Assembly: GCA_964030475.1 (NCBI GenBank)
Contig: CAXIPT010000004.1
Span: 5,412,695 to 5,476,694, forward strand
Length of the DNA stretch: 64,000 bases
Direction: 5' to 3'
Source: Tethya wilhelma
Lineage: Eukaryota > Porifera > Demospongiae > Tethyida > Tethyidae
In this document: positions 52,964 through 63,695 of the stretch, piece by piece
How positions within the stretch are numbered: the stretch's first letter is position 1
How the letters are laid out: the number at the start of each line of letters is the position of its first letter
Notes under the pieces: model-generated
Seen by the model: only the letters and a program-made list of their open reading frames with translations
Told to the model about the DNA's origin: nothing
The model's database searches: none
Made by a program: the position numbers and the translations under genes

Positions 52964-55338
52964 CTAGACAACTGTTGCTATTTCTACTGTGTCAGTTTTA
53001 CCAAAGGATCCATTTGTGCAATTATTACTACTGAAGCCACCCACTACCATTATTTCATTGGTAGGGAGAACAGCTGCAAAACACTGGCATCTAGTAGTAT
53101 TCATCTGACTGATAACCTCCCATGTGTTGGAGGTGGAATGGTATTGATAAACATCTGAAGTGATTCTGTTATCGGAATCGCTGCTAGCCAGACTACCACC
53201 GATAGCTAACAATCGGTTGTGAAGTGTGACACAAGTGAATCGTGTAACTGGGAGATCAGCAACTTTGCTCCATAAAGTAGTCCTGGCTGTACTGGACCTA
53301 CTGGTGTTTAGTGATAGAGATTGAGCTAAGCGTGTGCCTACTAATCTTGACTGACAAGACAGGAAGAGGTCAGCTAAGGTGCAGGTGTATACACCACCAA
53401 ATTGAATGTAGACACGTTCACGACAGATAGCTACTGTAGCTTCAGCAAATGGTTCAGGAAAGTCTGCAGCAGATGACCATTGTTTTGTATCAATGTTCAT
53501 GATTTCTACTGTTCTCAATAGTGTTCTGTTTTGACCCAATCCTCCAGCAACAATCATAGCTTGTCTGGTACACACTGCTGTTGGAGAAGATCTCTTTGTA
53601 GGCATTGATGGGAACATTTCACTCCATTTCTTGCTCTAAACTACCCAACTTAGGCAAAAGAGCTGATTAGTCACCTTATCATCACTGTCTATCCCACCTA
53701 TTGCAATTAAGGAGATTTCAATGACTACAAGAGAAGAATATGTATGTGGACAGTCTGCAAGCTGTTTCCAAGTATCGTTTGTTGAGTTGTAGGCATATAC
53801 ATCGCGATCACCGCCTCTAATATACACCATCTCATCATCAACGACAGCGTTTGACCATCTAACCATCTCACAAGGTGCCTTCTTGCCCTCTCTCCACCTC
53901 AGTGTGAGGCTGTCCCTGGTTGCTGTGGCTGTTCTAGAGCTGGTGTCAGAGTGATTATTCTGTGTGGGGTCTGTGAGGCTTGATTGTGGTTTAGTTAGTA
54001 CCTCAGTTGGCGATTTTCTCTTCGGCTGTTCTGCTTTCTCAATTTGTTTTTGAAATTGAGCTGCAATGGGTTGACTAGATTTAGGTTGCTGAGTGATCTG
54101 TTGCCATTCTCTTTGAAGGCCTGTGATAGTTTCTTTAAGTTGTTGGCATTCTTTTTCACTAGCTATAATAGTTTGATCCTTGTCTTGTATGATGCCATTT
54201 TTCTCTTGAATGATGTCATCTTTTTGTTGCAATTGTAATATAATTTCTTGAATTTGCTCCGCATGTTCTTGTCTTATCTGACGAATCTCCTTGTCTTTTT
54301 GTTCAATGATGTCATCTTTGTCTTGAACTTGTTGTCGTAGTTCTTCCTCTCTCTCAGTTGTATTACCAGCTGGTTTTGGTCTTTCATGAGCTCTCCTAAC
54401 ACTTTCTGTAAACTGAGGTGTTTCTTTCAGAGCTGCTACTCTATGACATAGCTCCTGAGCTGAAGGACGTTCAACATCACTGTCCTTGAGACAGTCGAGA
54501 GCAACTGATAGGAGAGGATGGTTGGGATCAACTTGGCTAATGTGGTTTTGTCGTCGTTCAATTTCTGAAGCTCTGACTTCAATTGTTGGGAATCGAGGAT
54601 CAGTTGTGTGTACTATATCTTGTGTCGATCTCCTGGGTCAGGGAAGCACCTGGTCAAGATCTGGATGATAAGTGTTCCGATTGCAAAGCAGTCAATTTTT
54701 TCTGTATAGATAGCTTTCTCTTTCACGGCTTCAGGAGGCATGTAGGCATCTGTTCCTGGACATGTTGTAAAGGACACAGGAGTAGATTTAGGGTTTATGT
54801 CACAAAGCTTTGCCATTCCAAAGTCTGTTACTTTGGCTATCACATTTCCACGCAGCAACACATTATTACTAGAGAGATCCCTGTGAGTGATTCCATTAGA
54901 ATGGAGGTAAGAAATGGCCATGGTGATGTCATGACAAAAATTGACTTGAATGTGATAGGGGACTGCATCCTGTGTTTTTTTTAAGAAGTGGGTCAAGCTA
55001 TCATCCATGAGCTCCATTAGTAGAACTGGCAGACCAGTTTGAGGATCTTGGTGTGTGTCCAAGAACTGCACAATATTAGGATGCCTTATTGCACTCATGA
55101 ACTCACACTCCTTCATGAAATGATGAATGGGTAGTCTGTGTTCTCTTTGACGTTCAATTTGTTGGTGTGCATTTGGATCGAAAAGAGTTGGGTGAATGAT
55201 CTTAGCAGCACAGAATAGATCATCACACAGAGCCTTGCAAACAGAGCCATATGATCCAATACCAAGAGTTTGATCCTTTATGAGTTCAATAGATCTAAAT
55301 CTGATTTTGGGTGTGTCTGTATGTTGTTGATGAGCCAT
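52964..55338 (-). pseudogene. TKL-like protein kinase + coiled coil + kelch repeat gene with two lesions
   Basis: ATG 55338. Kinase domain residues about 20-300: GIGSYG loop (26-31), AAK with Lys46, HRDLSSNN (152-159), DFG (172-174), PPEA for APE; all catalytic residues present. At about 54611 a 2-bp TA excess (KI followed by TAG) breaks the frame; the next frame reads on as VHTTDPRFPTIEV through the rest of the C-lobe. A coiled coil (QQKDDIIQEKNGII) follows, then a six-blade-like kelch region with a single in-frame TAG at 53636-53638, after which the protein continues SKKWSEMFPSMPT to 52964. The architecture is not one I know from vertebrates. Two lesions suggest pseudogenisation or assembly error; everything else is well preserved. 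Confidence 0.75.
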
Positions 55339-56949
55339 AGCCTGTAGAGTTGACAGAAGCATCTAATAACCTAAAATTTATTATAAACTTTGTATAATAT
55401 TATATGTGTGATCCTGTAGTAGTGCTTACTTTGTTAGTTGAATGAGTCGCCTTGTTTTTAAGATGGACAGTTTTACTGTTCAATAGTATCTTCTCTAAAG
55501 TCTTTGCTAAACAGGTCATGCATATGAATATTGTTTAAAAATGATGAGTAAGCTCATTTTATCCAAATATGGACACAATTGTACAAGTGTGTCATTTTTA
55601 CTCAGGAAGTAATGTGGTTATACTACAAGTTTTATCTATCTGTGGTCACTGGAATTCTATAAATATAGGTCAACATTATAAGCAAGGAGAATTTCGAAGG
55701 CGGAAATAAAATTAATGCAAATAGACTTTGGTATAGCTAGGCCAGACTCATTCAGGTGCATGTAGCAAAAGTACTGTAACATTAATTCTTGTCCATATGA
55801 TAGAAAATATGCATAATATACTTTTACCAGTTAATTGTTTGAGTTTTAGCTTCACAGTTGAAGAAGATATATATTGCTACTCAGGCCTTCAGGAATAAAT
55901 TTGGCACATTGTCAAAAATTTCATGATTGGTGGATTTTATTTTAGTGCTATAGTCTTTCCACGTTGACCTCGCTATTTGTTTTTTGCGAATAGATCGCGA
56001 GCGTTTTGTCCGCCGCACTTCATACTTGCTGTAAAGGCTCATACTGCACCTCCAGATAGTTTGGCGTTTGTTGGATAAAAATCGCGCATACAGTTTCAGA
56101 GATAGAAAATTCCTGTACAGAGTGTATGGGCATACTTCGCATATTTTTGACCACAAAACTTTTGCACTTTGACCTTGCTCAAACACGCGCTCCTCGACAT
56201 GCTAAAGTTTTGTTACTTTAGTTACCTGCTGCATGTATAGCTGCTAGAAGCTGCTTGCTTTGTATATCCTAGAGCCTTCTCACGGCTTTTCACAACGCGT
56301 AAGTCATAATATAACAGTAGGTCACGGCCAAAAAAATGTAGTTAACATGAACCGGATGTGGTTACCTTAGTAAGGATTCTTCTGCAGTAGCGAGGTCAAC
56401 GTGGAAAGACAATAGTGTATACACAGCACGTATTCTGTAGCTATGTGCTGCACAAAAATGACTGTTATGTGGATTGGATTTAATATTGGTGGCAAAACTA
56501 CCAGTATTAAAATCTGCCAAATTTTGTACTATACATGGCAATTAGATCCCTAAATATGCATGATATACTTCTACCAGTTGGTTATTTGTGTTTTGGTTTC
56601 ACAGTTGAAGATAACTTATTGTTTTTCTAGGCCTTTATATATAGTATCCATGCAGAGCATACCATATAACGCAAAATATTGGCGGGAACAAAATTTTGAT
56701 TATCAAAAATTTTATGATTGGCGGATTTTATTTTGGTGGTAGCACATGCAGCAATTCATGCATGTGTTCTGTATGTGATGTGCAAAAATGACTGGCTGTT
56801 TTTGCAGATTTAATATTCGCAGTCCTTACCAAAACCGCCAATGTTAAAATCGGCCAAATTTTTTGTGCTATACGGTAATTAGATCCCTATATTTAAGAGT
56901 TTTATTTTCAGATTGTGGTAATTGTTTAACATGTACATTCTACAAACTT
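55339..56949. other. intergenic with decayed MITEs
   Basis: Two related blocks (55860-56000 and 56560-56720) share CAGTTGAAGA, CATGATTGG, GGATTTTATTTT and GTGCTATA; 56865-56885 has GCTATACGGTAATTAGATCC, an end of the GGGAAATTT MITE family. No gene seen. Confidence 0.5.
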
Positions 56950-56950
56950 N
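56950..56950. other. single-N assembly joint
   Basis: Lies at the left edge of the MITE that truncates gene B. Confidence 0.95.
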
Positions 56951-57650
56951 AAAAAATGAAGTAGTCATGTGCCGAAATTCAGAGACTTGCCGCTTCATTG
57001 CTTTTTACCGCACTGCCCATTCCTACACTACTTATTTTTTTGAAATTTTTACTACTTGTTCATTCACTTTTTTTGACACTACAGTGTGGAGACTATCAGA
57101 GACTGGTTAGTCCCTACAAAAAACTTGAGTAGCAGTAATAGTCAGTTTTCTAATGCGCAATTTGCGCATGCGCATTATGCCACGAGGAGAGATAATGACC
57201 TTTGAACTCTACCTACAGAAGATGGCTGCATTGAAGTGTATGAATTTATATACTAAGTTTCAAAGCTTTCTAGCTCTTGTTTGAGCAGATTTAGGCAGTA
57301 AACGAGTGCAAAAGATCCTAGTTTGGGTGTAAAGAAGTTACTTTGTGTAGTCAAAACTAGCTCAATGCCTTTTGTTTCTCTGGAAATGGCGTTCAAGTAA
57401 GTCAGTAAGGAAGTAAGTGAGAACAAAACTGCGTGGGTGTAGCTTCTGACTAGCGCTCTCAACGAGTGCTATAGGAAAGTTTCTGTGAGCTTTAGCCCTT
57501 ACATGCTGTTGGTAATCTGTCTAAGAGAGCTTCTGAGCAAGTTTGAAGGCTTAACTTTGTCTTGCTAGGTTTTTATGGTGATAAACATTTTGTATTGTGT
57601 CTATGGGACAGTCGGCCCATTCCTACTATACGTACTACCGTACGTATGAT
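56951..57650. mobile_element. MITE that truncates gene B
   Basis: The left part matches the GAAGTAGTCATGTGCCGAAA family and the right part matches 48560-49038 and 49130-49588, ending TACGTACTACCGTACGTATGAT exactly where homology between genes A and B stops. Confidence 0.8.
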
Positions 57651-58437
57651 TGGTACAATACTCATTGACAGTGGTATGGTCGTAAGTAGTGCACCACTAC
57701 TACTGCTACCATCATTACTCAAAGGTGTTGTTGAGATCATGACTGACTCTGTCTTTTTGTGCTGGAGTTGTGGAGAGCTACTGGTAGGAGTTGGCTCCCA
57801 GTATGATGATTGTTTCACAGGAGATTGGCTATAGTAGGAGTTGGTTCCCAGTTTGATGATTGTTTCACAGGAGATTGGCTAGTAGGAGTTGGTTCCCAGT
57901 TTGACGATTGTTTCGTAGGAGTGCTACTAGTAAGAGTTGGCACCCAGCTTGAAGATGCTGTAGTTTGCAGTGGTTCTTGTTTTTGGAGTTCAGAATCTAT
58001 GTTGTGCCCGGTGACTGTAGTAGGTTCATGAGTGTAGGGAGGGGGTATTGGTGGCGGTATGGCTGTACATTCTTGATTGACTCTCAGAGTTGTTGTACTT
58101 GTGATGATGACAGTCTTTGTGTGTTGTACACATTCTGTTGGTGTCACAGTGACAGTGTGCGTTTGTGTCTCAGTATCTACTGCTGTGTCCATTTTCTTAT
58201 TTAGGCATGCTATCTTTATTGATTGTAGATCCCTGGTGCAATTTGAGTATGCTTGGTGATAATATTGACAGCATAAGTGTGACCGGTGCCAATCTAAAGG
58301 GGAAAAAAAACTTAAGAAAGCAACAAGAATTAAATAGCATAAAATTACATGTGTATATAGATTGAGTACTTACAACCATGTGCCATTACAGCTAGGCTCC
58401 ATGAAGCCCATAAGAACACTGCCATACATGTCTTCAT
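57649..58437 (-). pseudogene. gene B: mucin-like tyrosine-motif membrane protein, truncated by a MITE
   Basis: Exon 1 58437-58374 begins with ATG (MKTCMAVFLWASWSLAVMAHG, signal peptide). Exon 2 starts at 58293 and reads the same ectodomain as gene A with one more KQSSNWEPTPTS unit. An extra TA near 57829 shifts the frame once. The membrane helix begins in frame (ALLTTIPLSMSIVPI) and is cut by the MITE at 57649; no tail exon remains. The lesions differ from those of gene A, so the two copies decayed independently. Confidence 0.7.
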
Positions 58438-58955
58438 TATCCTTCACTCGCAGTTAAAGATCTTTTCACATCGACACTATGCACGCTGTAGTATGCTGAA
58501 TTTGCATCCCAATAACTTGTGATACATGAAAAATTTGCAGTATGTGCACAGTATTTATATCAAGTAGAAATCCAACTACACCTAAATATGGTCTTGTACA
58601 AGCCTGAGAATAACCCAGCACAAATATTAATTCATGGGAAGTGGTTGTTGTTCTTACAAATTCTTGTAGATGTATGTATCCATTGGTCACATATTGACCT
58701 AAAATAAAGATATATAGATGCAGGGCCATCCTCCTCTCATCATATGCCTATAAACCACAACGATGTATATCTTTCCCCTTTGCCTATACACATGCAACCT
58801 ACAGTGTACCAATTAAGACATGTCTCTACTATTTCCCTCGTATGATAGTATAAATATGGTAGCTTATGGACTCCTTCCCAGGCTCTCTCCCTGTTCACCT
58901 TTCACCCACGGAAGGAAGGAGAGAGCATATATATATAGGCATGACTAAGATATCA
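57656..58955. repeat. segmental duplication, copy 2 (pairs with 45795-47035)
   Basis: High identity to 45795-47035, including upstream non-coding sequence with CATGGGAAGTGGTTGTTGTT. Confidence 0.85.
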
Positions 58956-60084
58956 TGCTAGGGATGCATGATGTGAAGGTAAAGATGTAACCTTTGACCT
59001 TTGTTGCAATCGTGCCATTTTATGAGCATGCACCTGGTAAGAACAAATCGAGCGTTAGGAATTGTTACTTTGCTTCTTTTATGGTAATATTTCCGTGCAT
59101 CTTTTATAGTAATATAAAATTTTGACTAGGACCCCCTTCCTTTCTAAGTGATAGGTCAAAGGTGAGATCCTTGGTAATGAGGCTAGTAGTTTGATTGTTG
59201 TTATAATGCATTATGTCACCAACCATTCCTATGCGATTGTTCAGTAGCTGATGAATATTGAATCAGATATTAGCACTAATAATGACTTTGTTCCTGTTAA
59301 TTGTTTGTTGCTATTACCATATATACATCAGGAAATTTCGCTGCTATACGTTTTTTGCTAGCTTGTTTACTTTTTGCGTGTTTAATTTTCGCCACTTCAA
59401 CTGATTTGGTAAAGATCACCATATGTTTTAAAATTTTGCGTGTTTAATTTTCGCCACTCGCGCACGTGGTGAAAATTTTTAATGGTAAAGATTTCCCGAT
59501 CTATACAGTATATATTTTTATTAGCACCAATTATCAATTATTGCTACGTTCTCCTGGAAAATGAGCAAGATATGTTGATAGGCTTTTATAAGCATATGAG
59601 TCTTAAATTATATGCATTAATTTAATCTTGGCTGAACTTCATATAATTTGGCTCTTCCAGTAGGCTAGATGTTTTGCTACATACTTAATTTATTTTGTGT
59701 ATTCTTATGATGGACAATGAAATAACACAACAATAATTGATAATTTGCGCAAATGCAAAAATTAGTCAACAAAACAATTAAAAGTATACAATTTATTAGG
59801 GTGTGTAATGCATATGTATACAGATTGAAGTTTTAACAAGTGTTTATGACTCGTAATTATACTGTGCTCTATGTGTATAGCTTGGTAGACTAATTAAGTT
59901 GCATGCATCAGTATATAAATCCACAGTGTGCATGATGTTTACATGTAATTCGTAGTCAATAATCTATATATAAATAATAGGTCTTGATTTTTAAGTCGTG
60001 TTTACGACTCAACATATGTTTGTGACCTTTATTATAAACAGTAAGTACTGAGTATGCGATTTAGGCAGTCACTGCTTCGTACAT
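58956..60084. other. intergenic with MITE remnant
   Basis: 59330-59512 has inverted GGAAATTTCGC / GAAAATTT TTAATGG...TTTCCCG ends (a diverged GGGAAATTT MITE) and a duplicated GCGTGTTTAATTTTCGCCACT. No gene. Confidence 0.5.
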
Positions 60085-61688
60085 TTAATCTTTACCTTCA
60101 CCTCGAAGGTTGATATTGTTGCTAGAATTACTCGGAACTTCATAGCAGTGTGTCTCAGATTGCTTTGCAGCAGAAACTGATATTCCATCTTTGTTTTGAA
60201 GTGCTGCTTTGTGATTGATACCACCATTAGAGCTGCTTGGCACTTCATAGCAATGCGTCTGCTTAGAATGGTTAGGAACTGATAGTCTGTATGCTGCATT
60301 CTTTGTGAACTGGGTTGCTTGTGAATCTGATCTAGCCCTATTCCTGCTTGAAAAAGTATACAAAGACAGGGAGAATAATGAATGACATTCATGCCGAGTA
60401 ATCCAGGCAGAAATTACAGTACTTCAACAGGTATCAGTGTATGTATTTTAATTGTGTATTCTTTTTTTTTTATTAAAGGCACTGTATCAGTGTGTACATA
60501 AGCACTGTATGCTAGTATAGTGTAACAAAAATGCCCAGTACACGTACAGAGTAAGTATTCTGAGGCCCATAAAAGCACAATTTCTATTTTTAGCGATTGA
60601 AAACAGAAATCGTACTTTTATACTTGCTTTTATCATGCTATTGTGTTGATACAGTTCTTTTGAAAATGTACAGTAATATAGTGTGTGATTTTCCCCCATA
60701 CATCTGGTCCACATCCTGATTGGTGTTAGAGTTGCTTTCTGTATCAGATTGCTTTGCAAGATGATCTGATACTGCATACGCTACATTCTTTGTGAATTGG
60801 ATGGCTTGTGGATCTTGTCTACTCCTATTCCTGGTTCAAAGGATCAATGTATTTGTTGTGTAATGAGTGTGCTTATTCGTACCGAATAGTGGGTAAATTT
60901 GGTTGGCTAAAAATTTGGCGAATTCCCATTTTAGCATTTTTAATTTGGTGATTTAATTCCGCATTCTAGCTATACATTGTTTATATGCGTGAAAATGCTA
61001 TAAAACTGTTTGGCGATTCTTAATTTGGCAATTTGAAGAATAATTGGCCAATTTTCCAAATTTAATTCTTGTCAAATTTACCCACTATGCACTTTTTTAT
61101 GATGTGCATAATTTCTTACCGCTTTCTTTTCAACGCCCTTCCTATTATCACTACCAGTGCAACTATCAACACTACTGATACAGCTCCTACTGGTATGACT
61201 ATAAACAGTGCATAGCAGTGCAATGGACTTTGCTCCCCACCACTACCACTATCAGTGGGTGTTGATTGTGGTGTAGCTGTACATTCTTGAATGGATGTCT
61301 GAGTTGCTGTGCTTGTTATGGTGACAGTCTCTGTGTGATGAATAGATCCTACCGGTGTCACGTTGTCTACTGATGTTCCCGTTTTCGAAAGAGTTGCTGT
61401 GCTTGTTATGGTGACAGTCTCTGTGGGATGCATTGATTCTACTGGTGTCACACTGTCTAAGCATTGTGTTAGCTTATTACACCGTGCTATTAATAAGCAT
61501 ACTTTATTTTGTAAATCTAGACAAAGCGTAGGAGAAAATAAAAAAAGAGAAAGAAAATAGTAACTACAGATATCAATAAATACTTGTACCTGTACCATAC
61601 TATGTGAACTGTGTGTATACTTACCACCACGTGCCATTTCAGCCAGGCTCCATGAAGCCCATAAGAACGCTACAACACAAGCCTTCAT
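60085..61688 (-). CDS. gene C: mucin-like single-pass membrane protein with alternative tyrosine-motif tails
   Basis: Exon 1 61688-61625 encodes the signal peptide (MKACVVAFLWASWSLAEMARG). Exon 2 61456-61120 has two ETVTITSTAT repeats, a Pro/Thr stalk (CTATPQSTPTDSGSGG), a membrane helix (about residues 107-130) and the stop-transfer RALKRKR. It ends in phase 2. Two downstream exons both start with the completing G: 3a at 60830-60638 (NRSRQDPQAIQFTKNVAY, ending QMYGGK then hydrophobic) and 3b at 60343-60085 (NRARSDSQATQFTKNAAY with two HCYEVPS motifs). Products would be 197 or 219 residues. No homologue is known to me. Likely a small cell-surface receptor or adaptor whose tail tyrosines are phosphorylated (inference). 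Confidence 0.65.
60879..61092. mobile_element. diverged MITE inside gene C intron 2
   Basis: CCGAATAGTGGGTAAATTTG is inverted at CAAATTTACCCACTATGCAC, with TTTGGCGA/TTTGGCAA blocks inside. Same layout as the GGGAAATTT family. Confidence 0.7.
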
Positions 61689-63395
61689 TATCTTTCACAC
61701 ACATGCAGTTGAAGATCTTTCACACCAACACTGTAGTACTACCATTGAGTTTGAGTACAAAACCTTTTTTCTGATCCTTTTTGATGACAAGAGCTCACTG
61801 GTACACAGTATTTATAGCTAGTACAGTACATTACAATTGCATACAGTACTTGTATGGTCGTATATGCAAGCCTGAAAACAAACATTAAATCATGGGAAGT
61901 GGTTATTGTTCTTGGAAATGTTATGTACATGCATTGGTCAAATATAGACCTAAATAAAATTTATCAATCGGATGTATTTATTACAGGTCAAATCCTCCTC
62001 TCATGTCTCATGCCTAAACCACAATATAATGCCATGTAGTAGTGTACTACGTGTATATACGTATATCTTTCCCCTTTGCCTCAATACAACCTACAGTGTA
62101 CATGTCTCTACTATTTCCCACGAATGATGGTCAGTATAGTAGTTAAATGTAGTCTTTGCCTGTATACAACCTACAGTATATTAATTTAGACAGGTCTAGT
62201 ACTGTACTTTCCACAATATGGTAGTTATAGCCTTGTTCCCAGGCTCTCCTTGTTCACTTTTCACTCACGGAAAGGAAGGAGGGACCCTGGTCATGACCAA
62301 AAAATCACATGAATGAGGCCAGGGATCATGCAAAGGTACATGCGGATGTAACCTTTTTACCTTTGCTGCAATCATGCCATTTTAGAGTGCCTTGTAAGAA
62401 CAAATCAAGAGTTAGGAATTTTTACTTTGCTTCTTTTAAGCTTTTTATGGTAGTAGTTTGATTGTTGTTATGTGCGTTAGTGCAACGAACCTGCTCTATA
62501 GGATATATGTTGCATGTGTTCAATATTATTGTATCAGACTAGCATAATACATTACTCAATCAACCCTTTCACACCTGAATCCCATGCACCCATTTTTGGT
62601 GTCAACATTGTAGTCATGAATTAGTGTCGTAAACCATGCAGGCCTTCCCTGTGCTATGAAAGCATCCAAGAAGGGCCTGATTTACGTGCATGGCTAGTGA
62701 TGGATACTGAAGCTACAGTGTATATGACCAAAATGTCAGAAGTGGTTATATTCAAGTCACCAAGGCTTGCGTATTGCCTTATTTCAGGGTCTTTCCCCTT
62801 AGTGTATATTATTAGGAAAAAAAGCATTTGCAAGGGTGGTCCCTGGAATTGAGATTAGTTAGTATGTTCTACATACCCTGCATGCACTGTGTAGGTGGTA
62901 AGTTCCTCTCTGTGTAATACAAGTATATATGCATGACATTGTGTGATGTTCTTCAGTTAAACGTATTGTTTCACACATAATGGTATTGTTTGTTTTTCTA
63001 TTCCACTTTCAATGTTCATTTGAGTAATGAGAGTCTATACGCTCAGTTAACTCATACCTTTATATGGATGAGATGCTTCTTGCCAGAGTGTGTAAAAGTG
63101 CATGTATTATTATACGCATTCATATTCAGCCATTGCATAGTAATTATAGTAGTTGTACTGCATGCTAATTTGACTGATCGCATTGCATATGTGGACTAGG
63201 ATGACGGTGTGTGCTACAAGACTACCATGGTCAATGATAAACTGCTAAGGGTATTTTGTACAAAGATTTAGTTGTTGTGTAATTAAGATAATATACAAAT
63301 GCACAAAAAAAAATCCTGTAAGTAAAGTGTTGCTAAACATACTCATTGGACATGACCATTGTACTTCACTTGTCTATCATAGTAATAAGTTAAAG
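61689..63395. other. 5' flank of gene C and spacer to gene D
   Basis: 61735-62310 resembles the 5' flanks of genes A and B (CATGGGAAGTGGTTATTGTTCTT at about 61895 and the CCCAGGCTCTCC...GGAAGGAGGGACCCTGG hairpin at 62239-62292). The rest has no gene. Confidence 0.55.
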
Positions 63396-63650
63396 TCAGT
63401 ATTTGTTATCAATATGACTTGAAGCATTCATTTCCTCATACATTGTTTCCCTATGGTTTATACGATTCATTTCCTCATAGATGCGGTCTCTATCTTCATT
63501 TTGAATTGGTTCTCTATCTTCGTTAGAGCTGTGTCGAACTTCGTAATTTTCTGTCCCAGTTTGCCGCCTTGCAAGATGAAATGATAATCCATATGCTACA
63601 TTCCTTGTGAACTCGGTTGCTGATCTAGCCCTAGTGTGTGTGTGTGTGTG

Positions 63651-63695
<45 letters not shown>

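Noticed and set aside
54611..54660. A tiny intron (GTGCTTCC to ATATAG, about 37 bp) rescuing the kinase frame
   Set aside because: Too short for a normal intron and would delete conserved C-lobe residues; a 2-bp TA gain is simpler.
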